Assembly: GCF_025060755.1 (NCBI RefSeq)
Contig: NZ_JANYUY010000005.1
Coordinates: forward strand, 124,001 to 188,000
From: Paenibacillus doosanensis
GTDB lineage: Bacteria; Bacillota; Bacilli; Paenibacillales; NBRC-103111
DNA: 64,000 nt
Direction: 5' to 3'
Part shown: piece after piece, positions 25,201 through 33,355 of the stretch
How the letters are laid out: each line of letters opens with the position of its first letter
Position numbering within the stretch: position 1 is the stretch's first letter
Translations under genes and position numbers: made by a program
The notes under the pieces: generated by a model
What the model was told of the DNA's origin: nothing
Databases searched by the model: none
What the model saw: only the letters and a program-made list of their open reading frames with translations

Positions 25201-26742
25201 ATGTTGAAATTCGGTAAACGAGCATTGATCGGCCTCAGCATCGCTGCCTTAGGGCTGGCTCTTGGAAATGCGGCTCCGCCGAAAGCTTCGGCGGCCGGAA
25301 CCGAGTATTACGTGTCGCCAACCGGGAACGATTCGAATGCCGGAACGCTGGCTTCCCCTTGGAAAACGCTGCAGCACGCGGCCGATACGGCCGTTCCGGG
25401 AAGCACGGTATATGTGCGCGGCGGCACCTATAACAAGAAGCTGAGCATTACGCGTTCGGGCTCTGCCGCAGCAGGTCCGATTACATTCACCAATTACGCT
25501 TCGGAGCTGCCGGTCATCGACGGCACAGGCCTGTCCGTCACCGAAGAGGAAGGGCTCGTACAAATTATCGACGCCAGTTATATTACGGTGAAAGGCTTCG
25601 AGATCCGCAACTTTACGACGTCGACCCGCAACAAAGTGCCTGTCGGCATTTACGTGGAAGGAGCCGGCAGCGGCATCAGCCTCTTGAACAACAAAGTGCA
25701 TGACATCAAAAATACGGCGACTCCTACGGGTTCCGATTTGCTGGGACGGGATGCGCACGGCATCGCCGTTTACGGCAGCAAGAAAAGCCCGATCAGCGGT
25801 ATCACGATCGACGGCAATGAGCTGTACAATCTTGTGCTCGGCTCCAGCGAATCGCTTGTCGTAAACGGCAACGTCGATACGTTCGCCATTACGAATAATC
25901 TTGTTCACGATAACGATAATATCGGCATCGATGTGATCGGTTTCGAGGGCACGGCTCCAAGCGAAGCCAATGATCAGGCACGCAACGGGCTCGTCAAGGG
26001 GAATGTCGTATACAACATTTCATCGAACAACAATCCGTCCTACGGCAAAACGCTTCCTAACGGCAGCAACGCGGCCGACGGCATTTATGTCGACGGCGGC
26101 AAGGACACCGTTATCGAGCAAAATTACAGCTATAACAACGACATCGGCATAGAAATCGCTTCGGAGCATAAAAACCATTCGACCAGCAACATCACCGTCC
26201 GCAATAATATCGTATACAACAACCGCTATACCGGCATCGCTATGGGCGGGTACGATACGAACAGGGGCTCCACCACAGATTGTAAAATCGTCAACAACAC
26301 GCTGTACAAAAACGATACGGTCGGGTTAAACGGCGGACAACTGCTGGTGCAGTACGATACCAAAAACAATGTGATCAAAAACAATATTATGGCGGCAAGC
26401 TCTTCCAACTATTTGATCTATAACGGGTATACTCAAAATACGGGAAATACGGTCGATTACAACTTGTACTTCGCCCCGGCCGGCAGTGCGGGCAGCTTGT
26501 GGAAGTGGAAAAATACGCTGCGCACCGGATTCTCCGCTTATCAAACGGCTACCGGCAACGATGCGCATTCATTGTTCGCCGATCCTCAATTTGTCAATGA
26601 GGCGGGCCATGATTTTCATTTGAAGGCGGTCTCTCCCGCGATCGATGCCGGCTATACCGATACGGCGATAATCGGCGACTACGATATCGACGGCCAGCCC
26701 AGAGTGCAGGGCGCCGCGGTGAATATCGGAGCGGATGAATAG
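25201..26742 (+). CDS. Secreted right-handed parallel beta-helix protein (polysaccharide lyase-like)
   Basis: A 513-residue secreted protein. A signal peptide (basic MLKFGKRA, then a hydrophobic core) ends at the AxA site ASA. The body begins EYYVSPTGNDSNAGTLASPW, the DUF1565/beta-helix start, and contains rows of Asn-rich turns (NNKVHD, NNLVHDNDNIGID, RNNIVYNN) that mark the coils of the helix. The C-terminus has HDFHLKAVSPAIDAGYTDT and NIGADE, a known end module of such proteins. Related proteins include pectate, alginate and heparin/chondroitin lyases, but I see no clear catalytic Lys/Arg set. A GAAGGAG site precedes ATG 25201. A terminator follows. Confidence 0.85.
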   Translation: MLKFGKRALIGLSIAALGLALGNAAPPKASAAGTEYYVSPTGNDSNAGTLASPWKTLQHAADTAVPGSTVYVRGGTYNKKLSITRSGSAAAGPITFTNYASELPVIDGTGLSVTEEEGLVQIIDASYITVKGFEIRNFTTSTRNKVPVGIYVEGAGSGISLLNNKVHDIKNTATPTGSDLLGRDAHGIAVYGSKKSPISGITIDGNELYNLVLGSSESLVVNGNVDTFAITNNLVHDNDNIGIDVIGFEGTAPSEANDQARNGLVKGNVVYNISSNNNPSYGKTLPNGSNAADGIYVDGGKDTVIEQNYSYNNDIGIEIASEHKNHSTSNITVRNNIVYNNRYTGIAMGGYDTNRGSTTDCKIVNNTLYKNDTVGLNGGQLLVQYDTKNNVIKNNIMAASSSNYLIYNGYTQNTGNTVDYNLYFAPAGSAGSLWKWKNTLRTGFSAYQTATGNDAHSLFADPQFVNEAGHDFHLKAVSPAIDAGYTDTAIIGDYDIDGQPRVQGAAVNIGADE

Positions 26743-26756
26743 GGTTATACTGAATG

Positions 26757-26796
26757 GAAAAGAACCCGGGGCGTTTTTGAGCTCCAGGTTCTTTTC
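26757..26796. terminator. Bidirectional terminator
   Basis: GAAAAGAACC and GGTTCTTTTC are exact complements (10 bp) around a spacer that can pair further. It lies between the convergent beta-helix and VOC genes. Confidence 0.75.
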
Positions 26797-26819
26797 TCGC
26801 TACAATTGGCAAGCTTTTC

Positions 26820-27245
26820 TCACATTCCCATTTCGCCGTTATCGTGATTGAGCTGCCATTCGATGCCGAACTTGTCTTTAAGGCTGCCGTAGCATTTACT
26901 AAAGAACGTTTCCTGAAGCTCCATACGGACTTCGCCGCCTTCTTTCAGCTTATGATAATACGATTTCAGCTTGTCTACATCTTTATTGACAATGGAAATT
27001 GTGATGTTGCTTCCGGCGGTGAAAGGCATGCCGGGAAATACGTCGGAGAACATGACTACGCTGCCGTCGATATTCAGCCGCGCATGCATGACCAGATGTT
27101 TGGCTTCTTCCGGCAGAGGGAAGTCGGGATTCGGCGGAGCTTGTTCAAAGGTCATGATATGCGGCTTCGTGCCGAACGCCTCCGCATAAAATTCTACCGC
27201 CTCTCGACAGTTCCCGTTGAAATTAAAATAGACATTAACGGACAT
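26820..27245 (-). CDS. VOC-superfamily protein (PhnB/glyoxalase-like)
   Basis: A 141-residue protein starting MSVNVYFNFNGNCREAVEFY, the typical opening of PhnB-type VOC proteins, with MFEQAPPN-like and FSDVFPGMPF stretches and an ending FGIEWQLNH that supplies the last strand with a metal-ligand-like Glu/His. ATG 27245 follows AGGAG by eight bases, so the GTG at 27254 in front of it is not the start. The function of this subfamily is not known (dioxygenase-like or resistance proteins). Confidence 0.8.
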   Translation of the reverse strand: MSVNVYFNFNGNCREAVEFYAEAFGTKPHIMTFEQAPPNPDFPLPEEAKHLVMHARLNIDGSVVMFSDVFPGMPFTAGSNITISIVNKDVDKLKSYYHKLKEGGEVRMELQETFFSKCYGSLKDKFGIEWQLNHDNGEMGM

Positions 27246-27422
27246 CAGTTTCACTCCTAAATGGAAAATTATTGATGTTAACGCTATAACTATACACTAT
27301 CATTGCCATTAAAGGAAACTTCTACTCGACGAAATCACCACCCTTTTATAGCTCCAATATGTCGCAGCCGCCAGATATGTTCTTTGAAGCCGACGGAAAC
27401 GATACCGAAGGAAGCGGGCACA

Positions 27423-27497
27423 ATGAGCATAATCGTCTATGGTCACGAGGACGGGGATAGAGTATACTATTGCGATGATAATGAGAATCGTTATTGA
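27423..27497 (+). CDS. Possible very small protein (24 aa)
   Basis: ATG 27423 follows GAAGGAAG by about eight bases and encodes MSIIVYGHEDGDRVYY plus an acidic tail. It stops 24 bases before the next gene start. The length is too short for any family to be recognised, and the call rests only on the ribosome binding site. Confidence 0.3.
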   Translation: MSIIVYGHEDGDRVYYCDDNENRY

Positions 27498-27520
27498 TTA
27501 GAGGGAGCTGGAGAAAAGCG

Positions 27521-28220
27521 ATGAAGTTATTCCCCAAATTCACTATGACGACAGCGATTAGCGTGCTGTTGGCCGTACTGTTAGCCGCTTGCGGCGCAAG
27601 TTCCCCCGGGAAGGCGCCCGGCACAGACTCTGCGTCGGCTTCGACGTCCCAGTCCGGCAACGGCCAAGCGGCATCGGCGGCGGAGAACATGACCCGCGTA
27701 TTCCGGGATTACGCGGGTCATGAAGTGACGATTCCGGCGCATCCGCAGCGGATTCTCATCGATCAATTCATGGGGCACTTGCTGGCTGTAGGAGTGAAAC
27801 CGATAGGAGCGACCTCGAATCAATTGAGCCAATTCCGGGATTCCTCATTCCTGAAGCCGTTAGGCTTGTCTGAGGGCATTGATGACTTGGGCAATACGAT
27901 CTCGCTGGAGAAAGCCGCCCGCCAAAGTGCAGGAAGCCGTTATGGACAAGGAGCCGTCCTATTTGAAAGTTTCGCTTGAGACGCTGCCGGACTATGTGGG
28001 CGACTATGTATTTCTGACCGTCTACGATTGGCAGAAGGGCGATAACGCCAAGCTGGAGCAAGAGCTTAAAGAAGCTCCGGTCTGGCGCAGCTTGCCGGTC
28101 GTCACTCAAAATCGGGTTATTCAGGTCAATGTTAACGATTTCCTCCCGGGCGATCCGATCTCGATCGAGAAGCAGATGGAGGCGCAAGCGAAGCTGCTCA
28201 TGGAACGGTTTAAAAAGTAG
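27521..28220 (+). pseudogene. Siderophore-binding lipoprotein with an internal deletion and frame change
   Basis: ATG 27521 starts a lipoprotein signal (lipobox LAAC) followed by VTIPAHPQRILIDQFMGHLL, the N-terminal lobe start of iron-siderophore binding proteins (FhuD/FepB type). Reading is intact to about residue 130 (ISLEKAA). Around 27915-27930 the next recognisable part, AKVQEAVMDKEPSYLK, is in a different frame and corresponds to the C-terminal lobe, continuing to KLLMERFKK at 28220. Most of the middle (about 130 residues of a normal protein) is missing. The downstream part is still well preserved, so the event looks recent, or is an assembly artefact. No permease or ATPase genes are adjacent. 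Confidence 0.75.
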
Positions 28221-28247
28221 GATCGCCGGCAATCTATTCTCTTTTTA

Positions 28248-28300
28248 TATAGATAGTACAAATAATATATTATTCATCGAAGAGTCCCCTATGTATACTT
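28248..28300 (+). promoter_or_regulatory. Promoter/operator block shared with 29785-29837 (copy A)
   Basis: This block consists of TATAGATA, nine bases, ATATATTATT (part of the perfect palindrome AATAATATATTATT), sixteen bases and ATGTATACTT. The same layout with identical spacing occurs at 29785. TATACT may be the -10. It lies 47 bases before the lipoprotein gene at 28348. Confidence 0.55.
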
Positions 28301-28347
28301 AAGCTGCAAGGGTGGTTGAAACAACAACAAGATAGGGGATGAATGAT

Positions 28348-28773
28348 ATGAAAAAGAGCATGCTCTTATTACCGGCGCTTGCAGGTCTTCTTATCGCCGC
28401 CGCTTGTTCGCAAACCGCTGGCGTCGAGAATGGCCAAGCCTCCAGGGTCATTGTCGATGTGCAAACCGTTCAGGAAGTGCTTCTGCCTGGGCGCGCCGTT
28501 CTTATAGACGCTCATCTGACACAGGGGGATCAAGATGTAAAGGATGCTAGCAAGGTCGAGTTTGAAATTTGGAGAAAAGACAGCGAGAAGCATGAATGGA
28601 TCACGTCTACCCATTGGCTGGACGGCACGTATCGCGCCCGGACGATGTTTCCGGAAAGCGGTGTATATTACGTGAAAGCTCATGTTGAAGATAAAGAAGG
28701 GAAAGTGTCGACGCCGCAAAAGGAACTGGTCGTTGACGAAGTCATTCCTTCGAACAATCGAGTATCATCTTGA
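28348..28773 (+). CDS. FixH/YtkA-like lipoprotein
   Basis: A 141-residue lipoprotein: MKKSMLLLPALAGLLIA, then the Cys of the lipobox, then one immunoglobulin-like beta domain with KVEFEIWRKDSEKHEW and YRARTMFPESGVYYVKAHV. This fits the YtkA/FixH domain, which occurs in copper- and respiration-related surface proteins. Which of the ATGs at 28339 and 28348 is used is open, and the second has the better spacing from GGGG. Its promoter block is shared with the membrane-protein gene at 29891 and flanks the LysR gene, so a common regulator is likely. Confidence 0.75.
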   Translation: MKKSMLLLPALAGLLIAAACSQTAGVENGQASRVIVDVQTVQEVLLPGRAVLIDAHLTQGDQDVKDASKVEFEIWRKDSEKHEWITSTHWLDGTYRARTMFPESGVYYVKAHVEDKEGKVSTPQKELVVDEVIPSNNRVSS

Positions 28774-28802
28774 TCGAGTCTAGCAATAATAGAATGCCCC
28801 TG

Positions 28803-28836
28803 AAGAACTCCGCGGAATCATTTCCAAGGGGTTCTT
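28803..28836. terminator. Weak terminator between the FixH-like gene and lysR
   Basis: AAGAACTCC and GGGGTTCTT can form a nine-pair stem with one G-T pair. The T-run is poor. Confidence 0.35.
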
Positions 28837-28856
28837 TGGCTTATGTGGAATTCCAG

Positions 28857-29765
28857 CTAAGCTTTATTTTTAAGGATTATCGAAATAAAGTCGCGGATAT
28901 ATTCTTCGAGGTAAGCCGGCTCATGAGAACAGAGCACGATTTTATTCGTAAGCCGGATTCCGTCGACCTCTACGGTCGCCAACTCTCCGCGTTGAATGAA
29001 TTGACTTGCTACAAGAAGAGAAACATAACTTACCCCGTATCCGGCTACGACGGCTTGGATCGCTTCGTTCAGACCGTTAAATTGCAGCTCTATCTTTGGC
29101 GGGTTCACGTTATGCGCCTCGCATACTTCAACTAGCCTCCTTCTTGTCGTGCTCCCTTCTTCCCGCATGATGAACGGTTCCCTGATCATTTCTTCTATGG
29201 AGATATGCCGGTTGGCATATTTATGGTTGGGCGCCACTACGAATACAAATTCGTCGCTGTATAATTCCAAACATTGCAGGGAGTGGCTCGTTTGAGTGGT
29301 AATATTGCTGTTCCCGAATATAGCGATATCGACTTCGTAATGATGTAAGCTATCGAATGCAGTTTGCGAATTGACAGTTGAAATGACCACTTCGACCTCG
29401 GGATATTTTTGCTTAAAAAGAGATGCCCATTTCGGAATCAGGACACTCGTTGCAAGATAATTGCCGGAGATCCGCAGCTTTCCTTTGGGATACTTCTGAT
29501 AATCCTCAATCATAGTGTGAATCTGTTCTTCCAGAATAAACAATTTTTCAGTCGGTTTAAAAAGCTTTTGCCCAAACGGGGTTAACACCAGATTTCGGCC
29601 CTTTTTTTCAAATAAAATCATGCCGTACTGCTTTTCAAAATTGCGAATTTGCGCTGAAATGGCGGGCTGGCTAATATTTAACCGCTTCGAGGCTTCCGTG
29701 ACGCTTCCGGTTAAAGCGACATGATAAAACAGCATCAAAGCGTGCAAGTTAATGGACAATTCCAC
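28857..29765 (-). CDS. LysR-family transcriptional regulator
   Basis: A 302-residue LTTR with the reading-head helix-turn-helix TGSVTEASKRLNISQPAISA and the usual effector domain, including VVAGYGVSYVSLLVASQF. The start is GTG 29765 or the TTG six bases inside (29759), which is better spaced from AGAAGG. It lies between the FixH-like gene and the membrane-protein gene, whose promoters share a 53-base layout, and is read away from the latter across a 125-base region. It is therefore the natural candidate to control both. Confidence 0.85.
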   Translation of the reverse strand: MELSINLHALMLFYHVALTGSVTEASKRLNISQPAISAQIRNFEKQYGMILFEKKGRNLVLTPFGQKLFKPTEKLFILEEQIHTMIEDYQKYPKGKLRISGNYLATSVLIPKWASLFKQKYPEVEVVISTVNSQTAFDSLHHYEVDIAIFGNSNITTQTSHSLQCLELYSDEFVFVVAPNHKYANRHISIEEMIREPFIMREEGSTTRRRLVEVCEAHNVNPPKIELQFNGLNEAIQAVVAGYGVSYVSLLVASQFIQRGELATVEVDGIRLTNKIVLCSHEPAYLEEYIRDFISIILKNKA

Positions 29766-29784
29766 ACCTTCTATACAGTGTACT

Positions 29785-29837
29785 TATAGATAATATAAAA
29801 CGTATATTATTATTTTATACATTGCGCATGTATACTT
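29785..29837 (+). promoter_or_regulatory. Promoter/operator block shared with 28248-28300 (copy B)
   Basis: TATAGATA, nine bases, GTATATTATT, sixteen bases and ATGTATACTT appear with the same spacing as in copy A. It sits 53 bases before the membrane-protein start and 20 bases beyond the lysR start. Confidence 0.55.
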
Positions 29838-29890
29838 CAAGTAGTTAAGGAAAACAAGACGTTATTCGAACCGATGAGAAAGGAGAGTAG

Positions 29891-30811
29891 ATGAATATAG
29901 CGAAAAAAGCGACGGTAGGTTCGTATTTTGCGGCATTTGCTTTTATCCTGGGTATGGTCGGAGGTTCCGTTCTATGGGGCACCAAAGAATGCATTCTTCC
30001 GGAAATGGCGGCGATGGCGGTCGCCATGTGGGCGTACCGCGATCCGAATTGGCTGAGGGACCCGCTCAACATTTGTCTGGCGCCGTCCCTTACGTCCGTC
30101 ATCGGATTTACCGTCAATCAGCTGCATCTGGTCTATCTGGCGAAGGTCGGCCTAACGTTTATTCTTATAATGCTCGTCCTGCGTCTGATCCGGTCGAATT
30201 TCGCTCCGTCGCTGGCGACCGGCTTGCTGCCTTTGATTACGGATGCGCATGACTGGACGCTGGTCCTCCTTATCTTTTCCTTTACTTTCGTATTCATGCT
30301 TGCGGTGATTCGGTTCCGATGGCATCGGCCGCTGCAGCCGAAAGTCCATTCCCCCTCGAAAAATACGTGGATGTTCCTGCTCCTTCTGTTTCTTTGGCTC
30401 GGCGTTTGCGGGCTTACCGGTTTCGAGCGGCTGGCCGTCATTCCGACCGTCATCGTCGTGATCTACGAGTCGATCCAGAAGCCGGACTATACCGGAAAAA
30501 CGGCCTTCAAGCAGGGGATTGCGCTGACCGTATCGGCGACGGTCGGCACCTTGCTATTTTACGCTATCGACGCTTGGCTGCTCGTTACCCTGCTGGATAT
30601 CGTTCTGATGCTGCTGCTGCAGCTGCTGATGAAGGTTCGGATGCCCGCCATTTATGCATTCCCGCTGCTGCCGTTTCTATTTCCGGACGATATTGTGCCC
30701 CAGCTTCCGCTCGGCACGCTATGCGCTTGTTTGTTCCTGTTCGCTTTGGCGGCGGTCTACAAAAAGTACGACGCATCGGCTGCTGCCAAAAGCACCGGCG
30801 TATCGGTATGA
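29891..30811 (+). CDS. Polytopic membrane protein of unknown function
   Basis: A 306-residue protein with about eight to nine hydrophobic segments, starting FAAFAFILGMVGGSVLWG. A conserved-looking short loop reads AYRDPNWLRDPLNICLAPS. It is a little like HPP-family membrane proteins in layout, but the HPP motif is absent, so no family is claimed. A GAAAGGAG site precedes ATG 29891. It has the promoter block shared with the FixH-like lipoprotein gene and is followed after 111 bases by a GlcG/HbpS gene, possibly in the same transcript. Confidence 0.65.
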   Translation: MNIAKKATVGSYFAAFAFILGMVGGSVLWGTKECILPEMAAMAVAMWAYRDPNWLRDPLNICLAPSLTSVIGFTVNQLHLVYLAKVGLTFILIMLVLRLIRSNFAPSLATGLLPLITDAHDWTLVLLIFSFTFVFMLAVIRFRWHRPLQPKVHSPSKNTWMFLLLLFLWLGVCGLTGFERLAVIPTVIVVIYESIQKPDYTGKTAFKQGIALTVSATVGTLLFYAIDAWLLVTLLDIVLMLLLQLLMKVRMPAIYAFPLLPFLFPDDIVPQLPLGTLCACLFLFALAAVYKKYDASAAAKSTGVSV

Positions 30812-30922
30812 GGCACTGCTTCCTTGTCGGCGGAGAGCGCTCACCTTGCGAACGGATAGTCATTGATCACGGTTTTCACATTCCCATCATATGTTGTAGC
30901 AGTATGGGGAAGGAGTGAGAGC

Positions 30923-31390
30923 TTGGTTAAGTTAACTTTGGAGGCGGCCAAAAAGTTGATCGACGCGGCCGAACAAAAATCCCGGCAAATGGGGCTCGCC
31001 AGCAATATCGCGATTGTAGACGACGGAGGCAACCTGGTCGCGTTTCACCGGATGGATGAGGCGCGGCTGGCCGGCATCGAAATTTCCAAGAACAAGGCCT
31101 GGACAAGTGCAGCCATGCGGATGCCGACGGCCAATTTAACGCAGGCGGCGCAGCCCGGCGGGCCTTCGTTCGGGATTAATACGACCAACGGCGGACGTAT
31201 CGTTATTCTGGGGGGCGGCATACCTCTTATGAGCGGCGACCGTCTTGTCGGCGGCGTCGGCGTAAGCGGGGGCAGCAGCACTCAGGACATGGAAGTGGCT
31301 AATGCGGCGGTTCAAGCATTTACAGCGATGACGGGAAAAGCGGGTACCCATGTTAGCGCGCGTATCGGCTCGGTGCAGACGCATAGCTAA
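30923..31390 (+). CDS. GlcG/HbpS-family heme-binding-like protein
   Basis: A 155-residue protein with MVKLTLEAAKKLIDAAEQK at the start and IAIVDDGGNLVAFHRMDEA, the common GlcG/HbpS pattern. GGRIVILGGGIPLMSGDRLV and GVSGGSSTQDMEVA complete the fold. Start choice: TTG 30923 is seven bases behind GGAAGGAG, and the 20 codons upstream in frame have no such site. The Cys-free protein is probably cytosolic. The family binds heme or acts near glycolate/propanediol enzymes. No such partner is adjacent here (glycolate oxidase-like genes lie 13 kb away). Confidence 0.8.
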   Translation: MVKLTLEAAKKLIDAAEQKSRQMGLASNIAIVDDGGNLVAFHRMDEARLAGIEISKNKAWTSAAMRMPTANLTQAAQPGGPSFGINTTNGGRIVILGGGIPLMSGDRLVGGVGVSGGSSTQDMEVANAAVQAFTAMTGKAGTHVSARIGSVQTHS

Positions 31391-31461
31391 TTTCCGGCCT
31401 CCCGGGGGATGCGCCTTATTTGCGTTCCGGCTCGCACAAGGCGGAACGCCAGTCACAGTAG

Positions 31462-31490
31462 GACCTTTCCGTAAACCGGAAGGTCTTATT
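31462..31490 (+). terminator. Terminator after the GlcG-like gene
   Basis: GACCTTTCCG and CGGAAGGTC form a nine-pair stem with a short loop, followed by TTATTT. Confidence 0.6.
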
Positions 31491-31637
31491 TGGCATTGCT
31501 TGCCATGCACCGTGGACAGCGCAGCGCGCCGATCGGCTGGCTCGGCGTAACGGCTCTGCTCGGGGCTATATTTATCGGGCTGGTCATTCTTGTAGTGATC
31601 GTCGCCGGATCGATGTGGATTATGCTGTATAACGATG

Positions 31638-31675
31638 AAAAAACAACCGCAGAGCCCTCGTATCTGCGGTTGTTT
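31638..31675 (-). terminator. Terminator of the MocR gene
   Basis: AACAACCGCAGA and TCTGCGGTTGTT are exact complements (12 bp) around a nine-base loop. On the - strand the stem is followed by six T. Confidence 0.85.
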
Positions 31676-31690
31676 CTTATAAGGGGCGGA

Positions 31691-33130
31691 TCAGCTCAGC
31701 AGCTCCCGCAGCGCTTGCGCAAAGCCGGAAATGCCCGTCTCGATGTCCTCGGCCTTCGCTCTCGCATAAGTGAATCTGACGAAACCCGCATCCGAGCCGT
31801 AGACGCTGCCGGGCACAAACACGACGCCTTTCCTGACGGCTTCCTCCAGCAGCTTGCCGTCGGGCACATCATGCCGCAGCTGGCACCACAAATGCAGCCC
31901 GCCTTGAGGCGCCGTGAAGGAAATCGAATCCGGCAGCTCCTTTCGCAGGGAGGCGATCGCGAGGTCCCGCTTGAACTGCAGCTGAAGCTGCAATCGTTCC
32001 AAATGGGGTTGAAAGTATGACGATTGGATGAACTGGGCGGCCACCTGCTGAGGAATCACGCTAAGACCGAAGTCCATCTGCTGCCGGGCATCCGCCAGCC
32101 GTTCCACGATCGAATGCGGAGCGACCATCCAGCCGATGCGGAGGCCCGAGGCGGCGATTTTGGAAAATGAGCCGATATACAGAACGGAGCCGTTCGTATC
32201 CATCGACTTCAGAGGCACGGGAGCTTCCTCGCCGTACGCAGTCAGGCTGAACGGATCATCCTCGACAATCGGCAGTCCCAACTCGCTTGCGATATGGAGC
32301 AGCTGCCTGCGCCGCTCCATGCTTAATACCGTTCCTGTCGGATTCTGAAAATTCGGGTTGACGAACACCATCTTGATGCGATGCTTTTTGTACAAAATGC
32401 GAATATCTTCCGGACGCACTCCGTCTTGGTCGACAGGCAGCCGGAATAGGCGGAGCCCGGCCGATTGAAACATCGGCAGCGAATAGCAATAGGAAGGATC
32501 TTCAATCGCTACGGCATCCCCCGGAGACAATAAGCATTGCGTAATTAAATATAACGACTGCTGAGAGCCGGAAGTGATCAGGATCGACGACCCGGTCGTC
32601 TGAATTTTTCGGTACGCGTCCAAATAGCCTACGAGCGCTTCTCGAAGCGGGACATAGCCTTGCGGATTGTCGTAGCCCAAATACGAAGTGTACCGGTGCT
32701 CGCTCATGAGCGCCGCAATTTCGTCCGTCGGCGCCAAATCCGGCGATAATTCGCCGCTGGCCATATCGATCAGAGAAGGCTGCTGCGCCAGCGCTTCGCG
32801 AATTTTGCGCAGGAAGGGCAGGTTGGGCAGAAAGCTTCCTCCCTCGCAGTAACGGCTCCAATTGGGCGTATGCTTCGGCATCGCTTCCCATTTGGTTCGG
32901 CTGACGCGCGTTCCGCTGCCTGTCCGGCTTTCAACGATGCCCATCGATCGGAGCTCGGCGAACGCCAAGATGACGGTGCTGCGGTTTACGCCGAGCTGCT
33001 CCGCCAGCTTCCGTTCCGACGGGAGCAAGCTGCCCGGCGGAAATTCGCCGTAAGAAATTTGCTGCTCCAGGTGGTCGGCAATTTGCTCGTATAGCGGCTT
33101 TTTGCCTTGCCGGTCGGGTTTCCACATCAT
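31691..33130 (-). CDS. MocR/PdxR-type regulator (GntR helix-turn-helix fused to aminotransferase fold)
   Basis: A 479-residue protein. Residues about 10-75 form the GntR winged helix (KPLYEQIADHLEQQI, then LLPSERKLAEQLGVNRSTVI). The rest is a fold type I aminotransferase with the PLP-binding Lys in YIGSFSKIAASGLRIGW and GSQQSLYLI earlier. Members sense PLP or amino compounds and bind direct repeats. It diverges from a nitrilase gene, and short repeats (TTTATCATA three times) lie in the shared 225-base region. A terminator sits immediately behind it. Confidence 0.88.
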   Translation of the reverse strand: MMWKPDRQGKKPLYEQIADHLEQQISYGEFPPGSLLPSERKLAEQLGVNRSTVILAFAELRSMGIVESRTGSGTRVSRTKWEAMPKHTPNWSRYCEGGSFLPNLPFLRKIREALAQQPSLIDMASGELSPDLAPTDEIAALMSEHRYTSYLGYDNPQGYVPLREALVGYLDAYRKIQTTGSSILITSGSQQSLYLITQCLLSPGDAVAIEDPSYCYSLPMFQSAGLRLFRLPVDQDGVRPEDIRILYKKHRIKMVFVNPNFQNPTGTVLSMERRRQLLHIASELGLPIVEDDPFSLTAYGEEAPVPLKSMDTNGSVLYIGSFSKIAASGLRIGWMVAPHSIVERLADARQQMDFGLSVIPQQVAAQFIQSSYFQPHLERLQLQLQFKRDLAIASLRKELPDSISFTAPQGGLHLWCQLRHDVPDGKLLEEAVRKGVVFVPGSVYGSDAGFVRFTYARAKAEDIETGISGFAQALRELLS

Positions 33131-33172
33131 TTTATCACCCTTTATTTCGTAAAATAATACGTCGTTGTGATG

Positions 33173-33313
33173 TTTATCATACCATTCCTTATTCTAAAGG
33201 AAGACTCTGGTTTTTATCATAACGATGACAATTGTTTAGCGATTATTTGAACATGGATGGTTCGAAATAACCGGAAGTGGATGGTTTGTTTTACGCGCTT
33301 TTCCTTTATCATA
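33173..33313. promoter_or_regulatory. Direct repeats between mocR and nitrilase
   Basis: TTTATCATA occurs at 33173-33181, 33213-33221 and 33305-33313, the first two exactly 40 bases apart (about four helical turns). TGGATGGTT occurs at 33254 and 33278. MocR regulators are known to bind direct repeats, so these are candidate sites. Confidence 0.4.
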
Positions 33314-33355
33314 GTAAACGAATCGGAATATATTCATAGATCGGGGGATAATGGA

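Noticed and set aside
28770-29135. 121-codon frame on the + strand
   Set aside because: It is the antisense of the LysR gene, which has clear family features.
31505-32020. Frame on the + strand with a transmembrane-like segment (WLGVTALLGAIFIGLVILVV)
   Set aside because: The hydrophobic part lies in the non-coding gap but the frame runs on through the mocR terminator and into mocR antisense, with no ribosome binding site. It could be a lost small membrane gene but cannot be supported.
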